Shown: piece after piece, positions 1-9,460 of the stretch
Layout of the letters: each line of letters begins with the position of its first letter
Numbering within the stretch: position 1 is the first letter of the stretch
Assembly (NCBI RefSeq): GCF_035083965.1
Contig: NC_089730.1
Location: 20,098,527-20,162,526 of the forward strand
Direction of reading: 5' to 3'
Length of the DNA stretch: 64,000 nucleotides
DNA from: Branchiostoma lanceolatum
Taxonomy: Eukaryota > Chordata > Leptocardii > Amphioxiformes > Branchiostomatidae
Program-made: the position numbers and the translations under genes
Notes under the pieces: model-generated
The model's input: only the letters and a program-made list of their open reading frames with translations
Databases searched by the model: none
What the model was told of the DNA's origin: nothing

Positions 1-1280
1 CGATCTAAATTGCCCTTCAGTGCGGCAGAGTAGTCGCACTGGTCACATTTGTAGGGTTTCTCACCGGTATGTGTTCTCATGTGTGAACGTAAGCTAGCGA
101 GCTGAGTTGTCGAATACCCACACTGGCCGCACATGTAGGGCTTTTCTCCAGTGTGCTGTGCTAGATGGCTAACTAAATTGCGCTTTTCAGCTGCGGAATA
201 TTCGCAGTGGTCACATTTGTAGGGTTTTTCGCCTGTATGTGTTCTCATATGCCGAGACAGTGTGTTCTTTTGAGTCGCCCGGTACCCACACTCTCCACAA
301 ATGTAGGGTTTTTCTCCAGAATGTTTGCGCACGTGTCGACTTAAGTGACTTTTTTCGGTAAACGAATAGTCACACTGGTCACATTTGTAGGGTTTCTCGC
401 CGCGATGTCTCCGCATATGACCGGTTAGGCTGGACCGGTCAGCCGTCCTATATTCGCACTCTCCACACGTATACGGTTTTTCGCCAGTGTGTTTTAGCAA
501 GTGTTGTTTCAAACTTTTTTTCCACGCTGTGGAATAGTCGCACTGGTCACATTTGTAGAGTTTTTCATCTGTGTGTTTTATCATATGTCCGGAAAGGCGA
601 GACCTGACCGCCGTTCTGTATCCACACTCTCCACACATGAAGGGTTTTTCTCCGGTGTGCTTAGTCATATGGCGGTCTAAACTGCGTTTCTGTGCAGCAG
701 AATAGTCACACTGGTCACACGCATAAGGTTTCTCACCTGTATGCTTTCTCAGATGGAGGTCTAAACTGCCCTTTCGTGCAGCAGAATAATCGCACTGGTC
801 ACACGCATAAGGTTTCTCATCTGAATGCTTTCTCATATGGTGGTCTAAACTGTCCTTCCGTGCAGCAGAATAATCGCACTGGTCACATGTATAGGGTTTT
901 TCACCTGTATGTTTTCTCACATGGCGGTCCAAACTACCCTTAAGTGCAGCAGAATAATCGCACCGGTCACACGTATAGGGTTTTTCACCTGTATGTTTTC
1001 TGATATGTCTCGATAGGACAGTCCTATCAGCTGATCGATAGTCACACTCCGAACACGCAAAGCGTTTATCCGCAGTACGTTTCACTGCTACCCTGCCCGC
1101 GGCCGTCTGCTCTGCTCGAGCCTGTACAGTACTAGTAGGATGGTCATATTTTACCCCGCACGGTTCCTCGCATGGAATGCCCTCTTCCTTGTTTTGCTGC
1201 CTCCCCATGTCTAATGTCTCACTGCTGTTTGGGTCTTTTACATGTTGCACAGTTGGAATCTCGGAGCGTACCTTGTCCAT
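1..1280 (-). CDS. Z1, C2H2 zinc-finger protein, 3' part outside window
   Basis: Minus-strand reading frame open from the ATG at 1280 to the window edge (426 codons plus 2 bases). The leader of about 75 residues begins MDKVRSEIPTVQHVKD; 12 complete C2H2 fingers (C-x2-C-x12-H-x3-H, TGEKP linkers) and the start of a 13th follow. The ATG is chosen because a splice acceptor (TTCACAG) ends 2 nt upstream, as in the paralogues. It is probably a nuclear sequence-specific DNA-binding regulator, inferred from the fold. The leader and first five fingers match Z4 at 11146-12660, whereas fingers 7-12 match Z6 (STAWK, SFTEK, RATQKNTLSRH, STTQLASLR), so the array looks like a mosaic of two paralogues. No stop or frameshift is seen in the visible part. 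Family assignment is certain; target and biological role are unknown. Confidence 0.9.
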   Translation of the reverse strand, partial: MDKVRSEIPTVQHVKDPNSSETLDMGRQQNKEEGIPCEEPCGVKYDHPTSTVQARAEQTAAGRVAVKRTADKRFACSECDYRSADRTVLSRHIRKHTGEKPYTCDRCDYSAALKGSLDRHVRKHTGEKPYTCDQCDYSAARKDSLDHHMRKHSDEKPYACDQCDYSAARKGSLDLHLRKHTGEKPYACDQCDYSAAQKRSLDRHMTKHTGEKPFMCGECGYRTAVRSRLSGHMIKHTDEKLYKCDQCDYSTAWKKSLKQHLLKHTGEKPYTCGECEYRTADRSSLTGHMRRHRGEKPYKCDQCDYSFTEKSHLSRHVRKHSGEKPYICGECGYRATQKNTLSRHMRTHTGEKPYKCDHCEYSAAEKRNLVSHLAQHTGEKPYMCGQCGYSTTQLASLRSHMRTHTGEKPYKCDQCDYSAALKGNLD

Positions 1281-1589
1281 GTCTGTGAACAATAAATAAT
1301 CTGACATTGACAATGGAAAAGAAAACAGTTCCGATACCCACATCATTTCCGGTCAGAAAGCAAGGCCGTAGTAGATTACTATTATTACCAATGTAAAGGT
1401 GGGAAAATGAAAACAAAATATTTTTACAAGCCCTTTACTGCGCATCGGCTCTCTACTTCATGACCTCCTTTCTTCATGCCCCCCTCCCCCATTCCGAGTC
1501 GATGTACGATTGACCCCAAATACTCTTGTAGAGGTTGTTATCATATTTTCCTGTCGTTTAAGTACATTTCGATAACTAACAGAGGTATT

Positions 1590-1755
1590 ACCTGTGTGGT
1601 GGTTTTGCTGATGGGTCGACAAAGCGTTCAATCGCTAGAAAATCGGCTTAGGTTTCGATAAATGATCTTCCTGTCGCTGGTCGAAATGGCGGGAAAGCGC
1701 AATCGGGGTCAGCACTTCCGGTACGGCAAGGTCAAAGTGTACATACCTGATTACC
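1590..1755 (-). promoter_or_regulatory. Z1 promoter block and non-coding exon 1 donor
   Basis: Exon 1 ends at 1592 (CACACAG|GTAATA). Ninety-four bp upstream is a YY1-like ATGGCGG (plus strand 1686-1692), then CACTTCCGGT (ETS-like), AGGTCAAAG and CATACCTGATTACC. The intron holds a C-run on the plus strand (G-run in the transcript) at about 1477-1491. The same order recurs upstream of every gene here. The start of transcription is not determined. Confidence 0.65.
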
Positions 1756-2757
1756 CTATTGAAACCACAAGTGCCAGATAAAGAGTCTTGTACAGACTAT
1801 GGTCTGTAATGTTGGTGTAATCAACGATCATTATACTGTTTTATTCCTTCCCAGTTATGTATATCATCTGTGTTTCTTATTCAACTTGTTTTCCAAAAAT
1901 GTATATCATCTCTGTTACTTTTTTAAAACTTGTTTTCGGAACTTTTGTAGTACTTGACTAACCTGCTACTATTTGTTTGTCTTTCTTTGTGCACACTTTG
2001 ATGACTTTTAAACTACTGAAAACGGCAGGGTTTGATGTCAGGTTGAACTCAAATTGAACGCCTAATTTCACTGCAAAAATAAAGATATAAAGGAGATGGT
2101 TTTCAGTCTAATTTTATATAAGGGCAACTAGGAACAAAGATGTTTAAAAAGTTTTATTAGTCTGACGCAAAACTAGCTACGCTGCAGAAAATGAAATGCT
2201 ACATCTTGACATCGAAGACTGTTTGTTAAATCAAAATGACCGGAACATCAACATTTTTACTAAACTCAGGTCTATATGCTTGATCTCCTATAATTCAGCA
2301 TACTACGTAGCTTCAAACAACATAAAAAGACACCCAAAAAAGGATTATTGACAGTTAACTGGACACTTAATTCCATACCAAATATGAACAAATAAAGAAA
2401 AGAGACGTTTTAAAATATATTTTAATTTTACAGTTTAGCAACAAAGATTTACAAAAGTGATCTCATCCGTCTCAAGCAAGACTAGATACGGAACGGAAAT
2501 GCTACATCTTGACATCGAAGAGTATCATCCATTTCTTTAAACATTACCGGAACTTCTATATTTTAATAAACCTAGATCTACATTAACATTCTGGCGAGTG
2601 AGTTTTTCTTTAGTTGGAGAACAGATCATTTCTTATCATCTAGACATCTACAGGCTTTATGTCGCCTAATACAATGGATTTAGTCAACATTGAAAAACAC
2701 GAAAAATGATTGTTTTCAACCTGAAAGCTACAAGCCTTTAACGACTTTGTAACTCTT
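1756..2757. other. Intergenic, Z2 3' side to Z1 promoter; no gene
   Basis: AT-rich, with no coding frame I can support. A TTTGATGTCA-type upstream repeat (about 2025-2070) recurs near most Z1-Z7 promoters. AATAAAAC on the minus strand near 2150 could be a polyadenylation signal for Z2. The stretch is nearly identical to about 13135-14130 in the duplicated block. Confidence 0.5.
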
Positions 2758-2760
2758 AAC

Positions 2761-2874
2761 CAGTCCAAGTGATCTTGAAATAACTTTACAACAGTGCAAG
2801 TAGAATCAACTTGTAACAGTACAAGTGATATTGAAATAACTTTCTAGCAGTGCAAGTGAATGGACTTTGTAAAA
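2761..2874. repeat. Iterated CAGTGCAAGTGA 3'-region repeat (Z2)
   Basis: Four units of 31, 25, 31 and 27 nt, each starting CAGTSCAAGT or CAGTACAAGT and often continuing GATCTTGAAATAACTT. The array lies in the presumed 3' untranslated region of Z2; related arrays follow Z3 to Z8. Confidence 0.7.
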
Positions 2875-3080
2875 CAAAAAAGGACAATATTATCAAAGGA
2901 ATACGGCATAGTCTCTTGTATGAGGCATAAACGCTAAGAAATGTGTACAGCATCACACCGTGGCTCAAGATAACAAGCAACAATTGACAAAGATTTTCTG
3001 GTGCACAGTGCTACATTGACTTACGAGTTCTTTGAGTTACATTTCCTTGGTTAGAATACGTTCCTCACCAGTGTGTCTCT

Positions 3081-4037
3081 TCATATGGACAGAAAGTCTG
3101 AACTTGACAGAGGTACTATAGTCACATATCTGACACCGAAGGGTTTCTCGCCGGTGTGTGTGAGCATGTGTCGCTTCACACTGTTTCTTGTCACAGACGA
3201 GTAGTCGCACTGGTCACATTTGTAGGGTTTCTCACCGGTATGCTTTCTCGACATGTGTGTGCGTAGGTGACTGAGGTGAGTTGTCGAATACCCACACTGA
3301 CCGCACATGTAGGGCTTTTCACCAGAGTGCTGTGCTAGATGGCTATCTAAATTGCACTTTACAGCTGCGGAATAGTCGCATTGGTCACATTTATAGGGTT
3401 TCTCACCTGTATGTATTTTCATATGCCGAGATAGAGCAGACCTGTAAGCCGTCCTGTATCCACACTCCCCGCACATGTAGGGTTTGTCTTCCGTGTGTCT
3501 AGCCATGTGTCGGTGTAAATCGGATTTCCTTGCAGCAGAATAGTCGCACTGGCTACATGTATAGGGTTTCTCACCTGTATGTTTTCTTCTATGTCTGGAC
3601 AGATCAGACCTTTTAGCTGCCTTGTATCCACATTCCCCGCACATGTGGGGTTTGTCTCCGGCGTGTTTAGCCATATTGAGGTCTAAACTACATTTCTGTG
3701 CAGCGGAATAGTCACACTGGTCACATTTATAGGGTTTCTCACCTTTATGTGATCTGATATGCTTTGATAGTTTAGCATTTGAAGCTGTCCTATATTCACA
3801 TTCCGCACAGGCGAAACGCTTGTCCACAGTACGCTTCACTGCAGGCATTTCCATCTGGTCTGTTCGATCCTGTATTGGAGGATGGTCAGAGTTTACCCCG
3901 AACGCTTCCTCACTTGGAATACCCTCTTCCTTGTTCTGATACTTCCCCGTGCCTAATGTCTCGCTGCTGCTGTTTGGGTCTTTTACATGATGTACAGTTG
4001 GCAGGACAGTTGGAGTCTCGAGGCGTCTCTCGTCCAT
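3081..4037 (-). CDS. Z2, C2H2 zinc-finger protein with frameshifted end
   Basis: 318 residues from MDERRLETPTV. The acceptor ATTCGCAG ends 2 nt before this ATG; a start 60 nt further upstream would translate intron. After a leader of about 75 residues come eight fingers. The second has Asn in place of its first zinc-binding His (LDLNMAKH). The ninth is broken: near 3139 the paralogue Z5 has GACACGCGAAG where Z2 has GACACCGAAG, a one-base loss that turns EKPFACQICDY into EKPFGVRYV and ends the protein after about 20 altered residues. Z5 (14433-15410) is the duplicate and lacks this lesion, so the shift arose after duplication, or is a sequencing error. Probably a nuclear DNA-binding protein with eight usable finger positions. 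Confidence 0.88.
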   Translation of the reverse strand: MDERRLETPTVLPTVHHVKDPNSSSETLGTGKYQNKEEGIPSEEAFGVNSDHPPIQDRTDQMEMPAVKRTVDKRFACAECEYRTASNAKLSKHIRSHKGEKPYKCDQCDYSAAQKCSLDLNMAKHAGDKPHMCGECGYKAAKRSDLSRHRRKHTGEKPYTCSQCDYSAARKSDLHRHMARHTEDKPYMCGECGYRTAYRSALSRHMKIHTGEKPYKCDQCDYSAAVKCNLDSHLAQHSGEKPYMCGQCGYSTTHLSHLRTHMSRKHTGEKPYKCDQCDYSSVTRNSVKRHMLTHTGEKPFGVRYVTIVPLSSSDFLSI

Positions 4038-4329
4038 TTCTGCGAATAATAGGTGAAAATTGAAGAAAAAGATACAAAAACCTCCCATGATAAGCATATT
4101 CGTAGATTAGTGTACGCACGTGCAGTGTCAACAGCGAAGGCCTCTGAGACGCAAACAGTTCTCGTCTCGACATCGTCTCGACATTGTCTCGATTACATAA
4201 CAATGTCCAGAGGGCTTTGTTTACGTCTCAGGGGCCTTGACCTTCGACACTGTACATGCGTACTCGAATCTACGAATGGGCTTATTTTCATACTGCCTAT
4301 ACCCAAGTGCATATTTTTATACTCAAACA

Positions 4330-4333
<4 letters not shown>

Positions 4334-4367
<34 letters not shown>
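4334..4367. repeat. (TA)n microsatellite
   Basis: A run of about 17 TA units in intron 1 of Z2. The duplicate intron of Z5 (about 15711-15724) has only a short, interrupted version, so the repeat expanded in this copy. Confidence 0.9.
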
Positions 4368-4368
<1 letters not shown>

Positions 4369-4609
4369 TACAAGTACATTTCAGGGTACAGGCAGCGATA
4401 TAGATATTGTAGACTGATCACAAATTCTGTCGGTACTAAGTAGAGATCCTTATAAGTTTTAAGCAAATTGTTGAAGAGTAAGAATCATGTATGTATGAAG
4501 AAAGCTGGGCTAACCCGATAACTATTCTCGCGAAGGTATAAAAAAATGCCCCCACACATTGCTGAAAAGCACTCAACTGCGCATCGGCTGTCTGCTTCAT
4601 TCCCTCGTA

Positions 4610-4999
4610 GCAGAACACAGTTTTCGGCCTATGGGGTGACCACAAAGAGACCGACATCGACGTGGATAAAATAATAGTAGGGTGCAATACAAAATCACGA
4701 CAAACTGATATGTTGAAGTCGAGGGTACGATGATTACGATTTACAAAATAACTGAAAACACAAAAAAAGTTGTGTTTTTTAGAACAATTTGACGGCCACT
4801 TTGATATGGGGTCATGCGGGGTCATACGGAACTGCAGCCGATTCACCTCATTCCTACGATCTATTTTATACTGCCATACAGTAAAGTTCGTGCCTCGCTG
4901 GCATTCACGTCAACGTTTTTACACACGGTTCAAGGTTTAGGGCGCACAATTTTTTTACCGCTACGTCACGGGGGGTCGCGGCGAAATACTGTGTGCTGC
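4610..4999. mobile_element. 390-bp MITE with TA target duplication
   Basis: Termini GCAGAACACAG and CTGTGTGCTGC are inverted repeats that extend imperfectly for about 35 bp (TTTCG, CC, GGGGTGAC shared). TA flanks both sides (4608-4609, 5000-5001). The duplicated Z5 intron near 15950 reads CTCGTA-ACGTTATGCACCCC with no insert, giving an empty site. A TA duplication is typical of the Tc1/mariner superfamily; no transposase is present. Confidence 0.7.
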
Positions 5000-5155
5000 T
5001 AGCTTATGCACCCCTCCCCTATATCCTATAATAATATTTGATTTTCAGATCCGATGTACGATTCACCCCCAAACACTCTAGATCTAAGGCTTGAAGGAAT
5101 TGTGGTCATACTTTGCTCTCGTATAAGCACCAGTACACCAACTCAGAACTGTATT

Positions 5156-5312
5156 ACCTGCGTGCTGCTTTTGTTGATAAAGCTTCCAATCGTTTAGAAA
5201 ATCGGCTTAGATAATTTTCGAAAATGACATTCCTGAGGCTGGTCAAAATGGCGGACAATCACGGGTCAGCACTTCCGGTGCTAAGGGGTCAGAGTTTACA
5301 TACCTGATTACC
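5156..5312 (-). promoter_or_regulatory. Z2 promoter block and exon 1 donor
   Basis: The exon 1 donor is CGCAG|GTAATA at 5158. ATGGCGG at 5248-5254 lies 90 bp upstream, followed by CACTTCCGGT, GGTCAGAGTTTACATACCTGA and TTACC. A C-rich intronic tract lies at about 5008-5016. The layout is the same as for Z5 at 16300-16457. Confidence 0.65.
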
Positions 5313-6109
5313 TCACTGAAACCCCGAATGGCCGATGATAGTATAAGAGTCCCTATTTATGTATAAAATGTTTTTTTTTTACTTATATAGATGTTACCTT
5401 TGTTCCAATAGCCTGTATTACTTATGGAACAGTTATAATTTGCTACTAGTTGCATTCATTCTATATGTACGTGTATACTTTGATATAACAATATTGATGA
5501 TTACATGTTTCCATAGACTGTGCCACCTCGAAAAACAACTCGTCAACAATTCATCAGGCCACCCAGATATCTATAACTACATTTAATGAATTCTTTTTGA
5601 AAAATCCTTAATGTTAAGGTCATCCTAATGCCTTCAAAATGGGATTAAGAAGGTTAAACATGACGTAAGATAAGAAATTGACGTGTTTTTTTTTTCATTC
5701 ACAACGTTAACGGCAAAGATACAAACATTTACTAGCTCCGCGTTATTCAAAGTACACAGAACGTCAGGGTTTGTTGTCAAGATGAGCTGAAACTTAACAT
5801 GGCGCATTCTTTTTACAGAAAGTCAGTCATAAGGGATGATTTTGAAAGATTTCAATGTTACAATACAGCAAAGAGGACTGAGTATTTGAACGTTAGCTTA
5901 TTAGTCTCAAGCAGGCTAGCTACGATGCAGGAACTGAAATGGTACATTTTGACATCTTGTATTCAATTGAAACATTACTGGAACTTCAACATTTTAACTC
6001 AGCCTAAATCTATATGCTTTATCTCATATAATACAGTAGCTTCAGTCAAAACAAACGACAAATAACTAAAAAAAACATTCCTAACTAGAAAACGTACAAC
6101 CATTTAACG
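5313..6109. other. Intergenic, no gene seen
   Basis: Low-complexity AT-rich sequence with one copy of the AACGTCAGGGTTTG upstream repeat (about 5758-5797). Short frames here have no recognisable domain. Confidence 0.5.
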
Positions 6110-6315
6110 ACTTTGCAACAGTAGAAGTGAAATAGCTCTCACACAGAATAAGGGCACTAACTTTGTATCAGTCCAAGTCATCTTGAAATCACAGAACAAC
6201 AGCCACGTGAAACAACTTTGCAACGGTGCAAGTAGAATATACTTTTAACGGGAACAGTGCAAGTGATCTTGAAATGACTTTCTCACAGTGCAATATAATT
6301 GAGTTTGTAAAGCAA
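6110..6315. repeat. Iterated GTGCAAGTGA 3'-region repeat (Z3)
   Basis: Diverged copies of the 25-31-nt unit (GTCCAAGTCATCTTGAAAT, GGTGCAAGTAGAAT, CAGTGCAAGTGATCTTGAAA and others) in the presumed 3' region of Z3. Confidence 0.6.
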
Positions 6316-6718
6316 AAAGAGGAGAAACATTAGCAAAGGCACTAAGGACAAACGCTATAAAAGACGTTGAAACATAAGTGTACAGGTAAGCACAACACCA
6401 TGACTTCAACATATATGTTGACCCATTTTGGGTACGTTTTGTGACCTGGGTGTAATGTGCTCAGCAAGAGTCACATAAGGTTAGCTCACGTGAGGTAAAA
6501 AAAATGCCAAGCAACAGATAACAAAGCTTTTCTGCTACACAGTGACACACCAAGTTACATTTCCTTGATGTATAATTCGAACAGCCAACAAGCAAACAGT
6601 TATAACTTTTTAGATGTGTAAATAAACCATGTCATCACATATATCAAAATGGTTAACAACACAACAAACCACAGTACCAAGACGCAATTAAGGTTTGGTA
6701 AATCCTACAATCTTTTCC

Positions 6719-6970
6719 TCATGTTTTCGTCCATATTTCCTGCACATGGCTGATTCTCATCAATGCCATCCGTCCTTTTACCGCACTCCACACCCGTGTA
6801 CAGTTCCTTATATGTGTGTACTTGCTAATGACATGCTTTAAATTGCTTGAGTCATAAAAGTCACAGTAGTTGTAACATATCTGGTTTCTCAGCAGAATGC
6901 GACTCATATGAAGGTAGAAATCAAACGTGTGGTTTTCGCAAGCCCCACACATGTTGGGATTCCCACCTCT
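6719..6970 (-). pseudogene. Decayed finger tail of Z3
   Basis: Minus-strand frame with MCGACENHTFDFYLHMSR and YNYCDFYDSSNLKHVISK. These keep the Cys pairs and the spacing of two C2H2 fingers but have lost linkers and histidines. It lies after the Z3 stop and is probably former coding sequence now in the 3' untranslated region. Similar relics follow Z4, Z6 and Z7. Confidence 0.6.
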
Positions 6971-7007
6971 GTGTGAGCTATACAGTTACTATATTACGGA
7001 AGAGTCA

Positions 7008-8255
7008 TTAATTTTTTGAAGTGCCGTCAGCAAAGTGTCCAGAAACGGCAATGTGTTTCTTCAAACTTCCTTTAGTTGTGGCGGAATAGTAACACTGTTC
7101 ACATTTGTAGGGTCTCTCCCCAGTATGGGTCATCATATGCATAGTTAAGGAAGACCTATGAGTCGTTTTGTACCCGCATTCCCAACAAATGTATCGTTCC
7201 TCACCAGTGTGTCTCTTCATATGTCGGGAAAGCTGATACTTGTCAGATGTACTGTAGTCACAGGTCTCACACACGAAGGGTTTCTCACCGGTGTGTGTGA
7301 ACATGTGTCGCTTCACACTACTTTTTGACACAGACGAGTAGTCGCACTGGTCACACTTGTAGGGTTTCTCACCGGAATGTGTTCTCATGTGTGTACGTAG
7401 GATTGCGAGACAAGTTGTCGAATACCCACACTGGCCGCACATGTAGGGCTTTTCTCCAGTGTGTGTAGTCATGTGTTGATCTAAAGAACTCTTCCGTGCT
7501 GCAGAATAGTCGCACTGGTCACACTTGTAGGATTTTTCACCTGTATGTGTTTTCATGTGCCGAGATAGCGAAATCTTTTGAGCCGCCCGGTAGCCGCACT
7601 CTCCACACATGTAGGGTTTTTCTCCATCGTGGTTACGCAAGTGTCGGTTCAAATTAGATTTTGTGGTAGTAGAAAAGTCGCATTGGTGACACTTGTAGGG
7701 TTGCTCACTGGTATGTCTCCGCATATGAACGGTAAGGCAAGACTTGTAATTCGTCCTGTATCCACACTCTCCACACTTGTAAGGTTTTTCTACGGCATGT
7801 TTAGCCAAGTGATGTTCAAATGTATCTTTTCGTGCAGCAGTGTACGTGCAATGGTCACATGTATAGGGTTTCTCACCTGTATGCTTTCTCATATGGCGGT
7901 CTAAAGCACCTTTCGTTGCTGAAGAATAGTCGCATTCGTTACATTTATAGGGTTTTTCACCTGTATGTGTTCTTGTATGTTCTAATAGTCTAGACTTTGA
8001 AAGTGCCACATAGTTACATTCCGTACACGCGAAGCGTCTATCTGTAGTGCGTTTCCCCGCAAGCCTGTCCGTCTGCTTTGATCGACTTTGTACGGTAGGA
8101 TGGTCAGAGTTTACCCCGCATGGTTCCTCAAGTGGAGTATCCTCTGCCTTGTTTTGCTGCCTTCCCGTGTCTAATTTCTCACCATTGTTCGTCTCATTCC
8201 CAGTTGGTACAGTTGGTACATCGTCCATGGCAATCTCGCTGCTTCTCTTGTCCAT
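7008..8255 (-). CDS. Z3, 12-finger C2H2 protein
   Basis: 415 residues starting MDKRSSEIAMDDVP, 2 nt after the acceptor TTGTCTTAG. Residues 1-74 form the leader (EEPCGVNSDHP, TTDRRFAC entry to finger 1). Twelve fingers follow with canonical TGEKP linkers. All have intact Cys and His; the last has H-x5-H spacing (HIAVSGH), a shared end finger of Z1-Z8 type genes. Fingers alternate between CDQCDYSAA and CGECGYRTA types. The frame is intact and ends FADGTSKN, so this is one of the best candidates for a working gene. It probably binds DNA in the nucleus; the target is unknown. Confidence 0.93.
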   Translation of the reverse strand: MDKRSSEIAMDDVPTVPTGNETNNGEKLDTGRQQNKAEDTPLEEPCGVNSDHPTVQSRSKQTDRLAGKRTTDRRFACTECNYVALSKSRLLEHTRTHTGEKPYKCNECDYSSATKGALDRHMRKHTGEKPYTCDHCTYTAARKDTFEHHLAKHAVEKPYKCGECGYRTNYKSCLTVHMRRHTSEQPYKCHQCDFSTTTKSNLNRHLRNHDGEKPYMCGECGYRAAQKISLSRHMKTHTGEKSYKCDQCDYSAARKSSLDQHMTTHTGEKPYMCGQCGYSTTCLAILRTHMRTHSGEKPYKCDQCDYSSVSKSSVKRHMFTHTGEKPFVCETCDYSTSDKYQLSRHMKRHTGEERYICWECGYKTTHRSSLTMHMMTHTGERPYKCEQCYYSATTKGSLKKHIAVSGHFADGTSKN

Positions 8256-8846
8256 TTCTAAGACAACAAAGACAAATGTTACAACTAAGAGGACAACCAG
8301 ACTACCCGTCAGTGGATACAGAACTGGAGCGAAAATATATGATGATGATGACAACTAATGCTAGTCGGTGAAAGACAACAAACATTCCAATACAATACAT
8401 GTCCATCTGTTATTCTTAGAACAGAATAAAAGCATAGGTATATTTCCCAGGCAGGCAAAATTACCAGGGCAAGGTTTTCTGAAGTAGTGTATTTAGATTA
8501 GGTTGTTTCAAGTATTAGTCGAAAACAACACTGGCGTTTGGAATGCCAAATTATGGTATACAGGGTTGCATCGCTCAAAGAAGTGTAGATTTTAGCTTGT
8601 AGTCATATTTAAAAACAGCATACTTTCCTTTCATCTTTATAAATACGATAACAAAGCAAAATCACAAACAGCAACATTTGCTGCGGATTAATGTCTGCTC
8701 CATGCCCTCCTAACACTTACACCCGCCATGCCCCCCTCCCAAGGCAAATCCAGTTTGCAAATTATCCATCTCAAATTAGTGTTATGCTCTTGTTTTGCTG
8801 TCGAATAGGAATAAATCAGGGCACGTTAGTAACTAACAATGATCTT

Positions 8847-9013
8847 ACCTGCGTGGTTATGCTGCTGTACGATCGGTAAGGCGTTGATTGGCTTCACAGT
8901 CGTCTTTAGATTTGGAGAAATGATCTTCCGTCGCAGGTCAAAATGGCGGACAGGCGCAGTCACAGGTCAGTGCAGCCGGAGGTGAAAGGTCAAAAAACAT
9001 ATACCTGATTACC
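8847..9013 (-). promoter_or_regulatory. Z3 promoter block and exon 1 donor
   Basis: Donor CGCAG|GTAAGATC at 8849. ATGGCGG at 8943-8949, 94 bp upstream. Then GGTGAAAGGTCAAA and ATACCTGATTACC. The ETS-like site is altered to CAGCCGGAGG. The intronic G-run is at about 8728-8736 (plus strand C). Confidence 0.65.
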
Positions 9014-9420
9014 ACCGTAAAACCACAAACGTTCGAATATGTAGCATGAAAGCCTCGTTCAGCTTTTTAGTTTCTCGTGTTTGAGTAATAATGTAAAAAG
9101 TTATAGAAGTGTCTTCACTCACTGCCCGTTTCATTCTGTAAACATGCGAATTTTCCCTGCTCATATCGAACCGCAAAACTACATACAGCAACACAACAAA
9201 TGAGTCCAGCTTCTTTGAACTATACACAGGGCTTGATGTCAAGATTAGTTCGCACTCACCATGTCTTACAAGCTTGCAACCAAGGAAGGAAATCAAAGGA
9301 CAAACACATTATATCACGCACTTAACGTTACTATTGTATTGAACCATCTAGAATCGTATTTACTTCATTTGCCCATCAGAGTTTTGGTATAAAACCTAGT
9401 TCTGCCAGATCTTTCTTTAT

Positions 9421-9460
9421 TTACTGACGAGAGATAGCGGATGCTGTCTGAAACGTCTGA
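9421..9460 (+). ncRNA. Small hammerhead ribozyme-like motif, copy A
   Basis: Core CTGACGA (9424-9430), a 7-bp stem II (AGATAGC 9432-9438 with GCTGTCT 9443-9449, loop GGAT), then GAAACGTC (9450-9457). A 3-bp stem I can form (TTA with TGA). There is no real stem III, as in the small hammerhead variants linked to Penelope-like retroelements. The following sequence (TTCAGTCGCTTGAGTAAC) is shared with the copy near 35.5 kb and a fragment near 17.87 kb, so it is part of a dispersed element. Catalytic activity is not shown. Confidence 0.5.

Noticed and set aside
1741-1755. TAATCAG|GTATGT as a conserved splice donor of a further upstream exon
   Set aside because: The GT is lost in Z13, Z15 and Z16 while the TAATCAGG core remains, so a splice role is not needed to explain conservation.
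4053-4403. Plus-strand frame ending in a run of Tyr-Ile
   Set aside because: The run is the (TA)n microsatellite; the rest is antisense to Z2 exon and intron.
8256-8354. Hydrophobic N-terminal extension of Z3 (also Z7, Z8, Z10, Z11) looking like a signal anchor
   Set aside because: It is the translated polypyrimidine tract and intron before the acceptor AG|AAATGG. The true ATG is 2 nt downstream of that acceptor.
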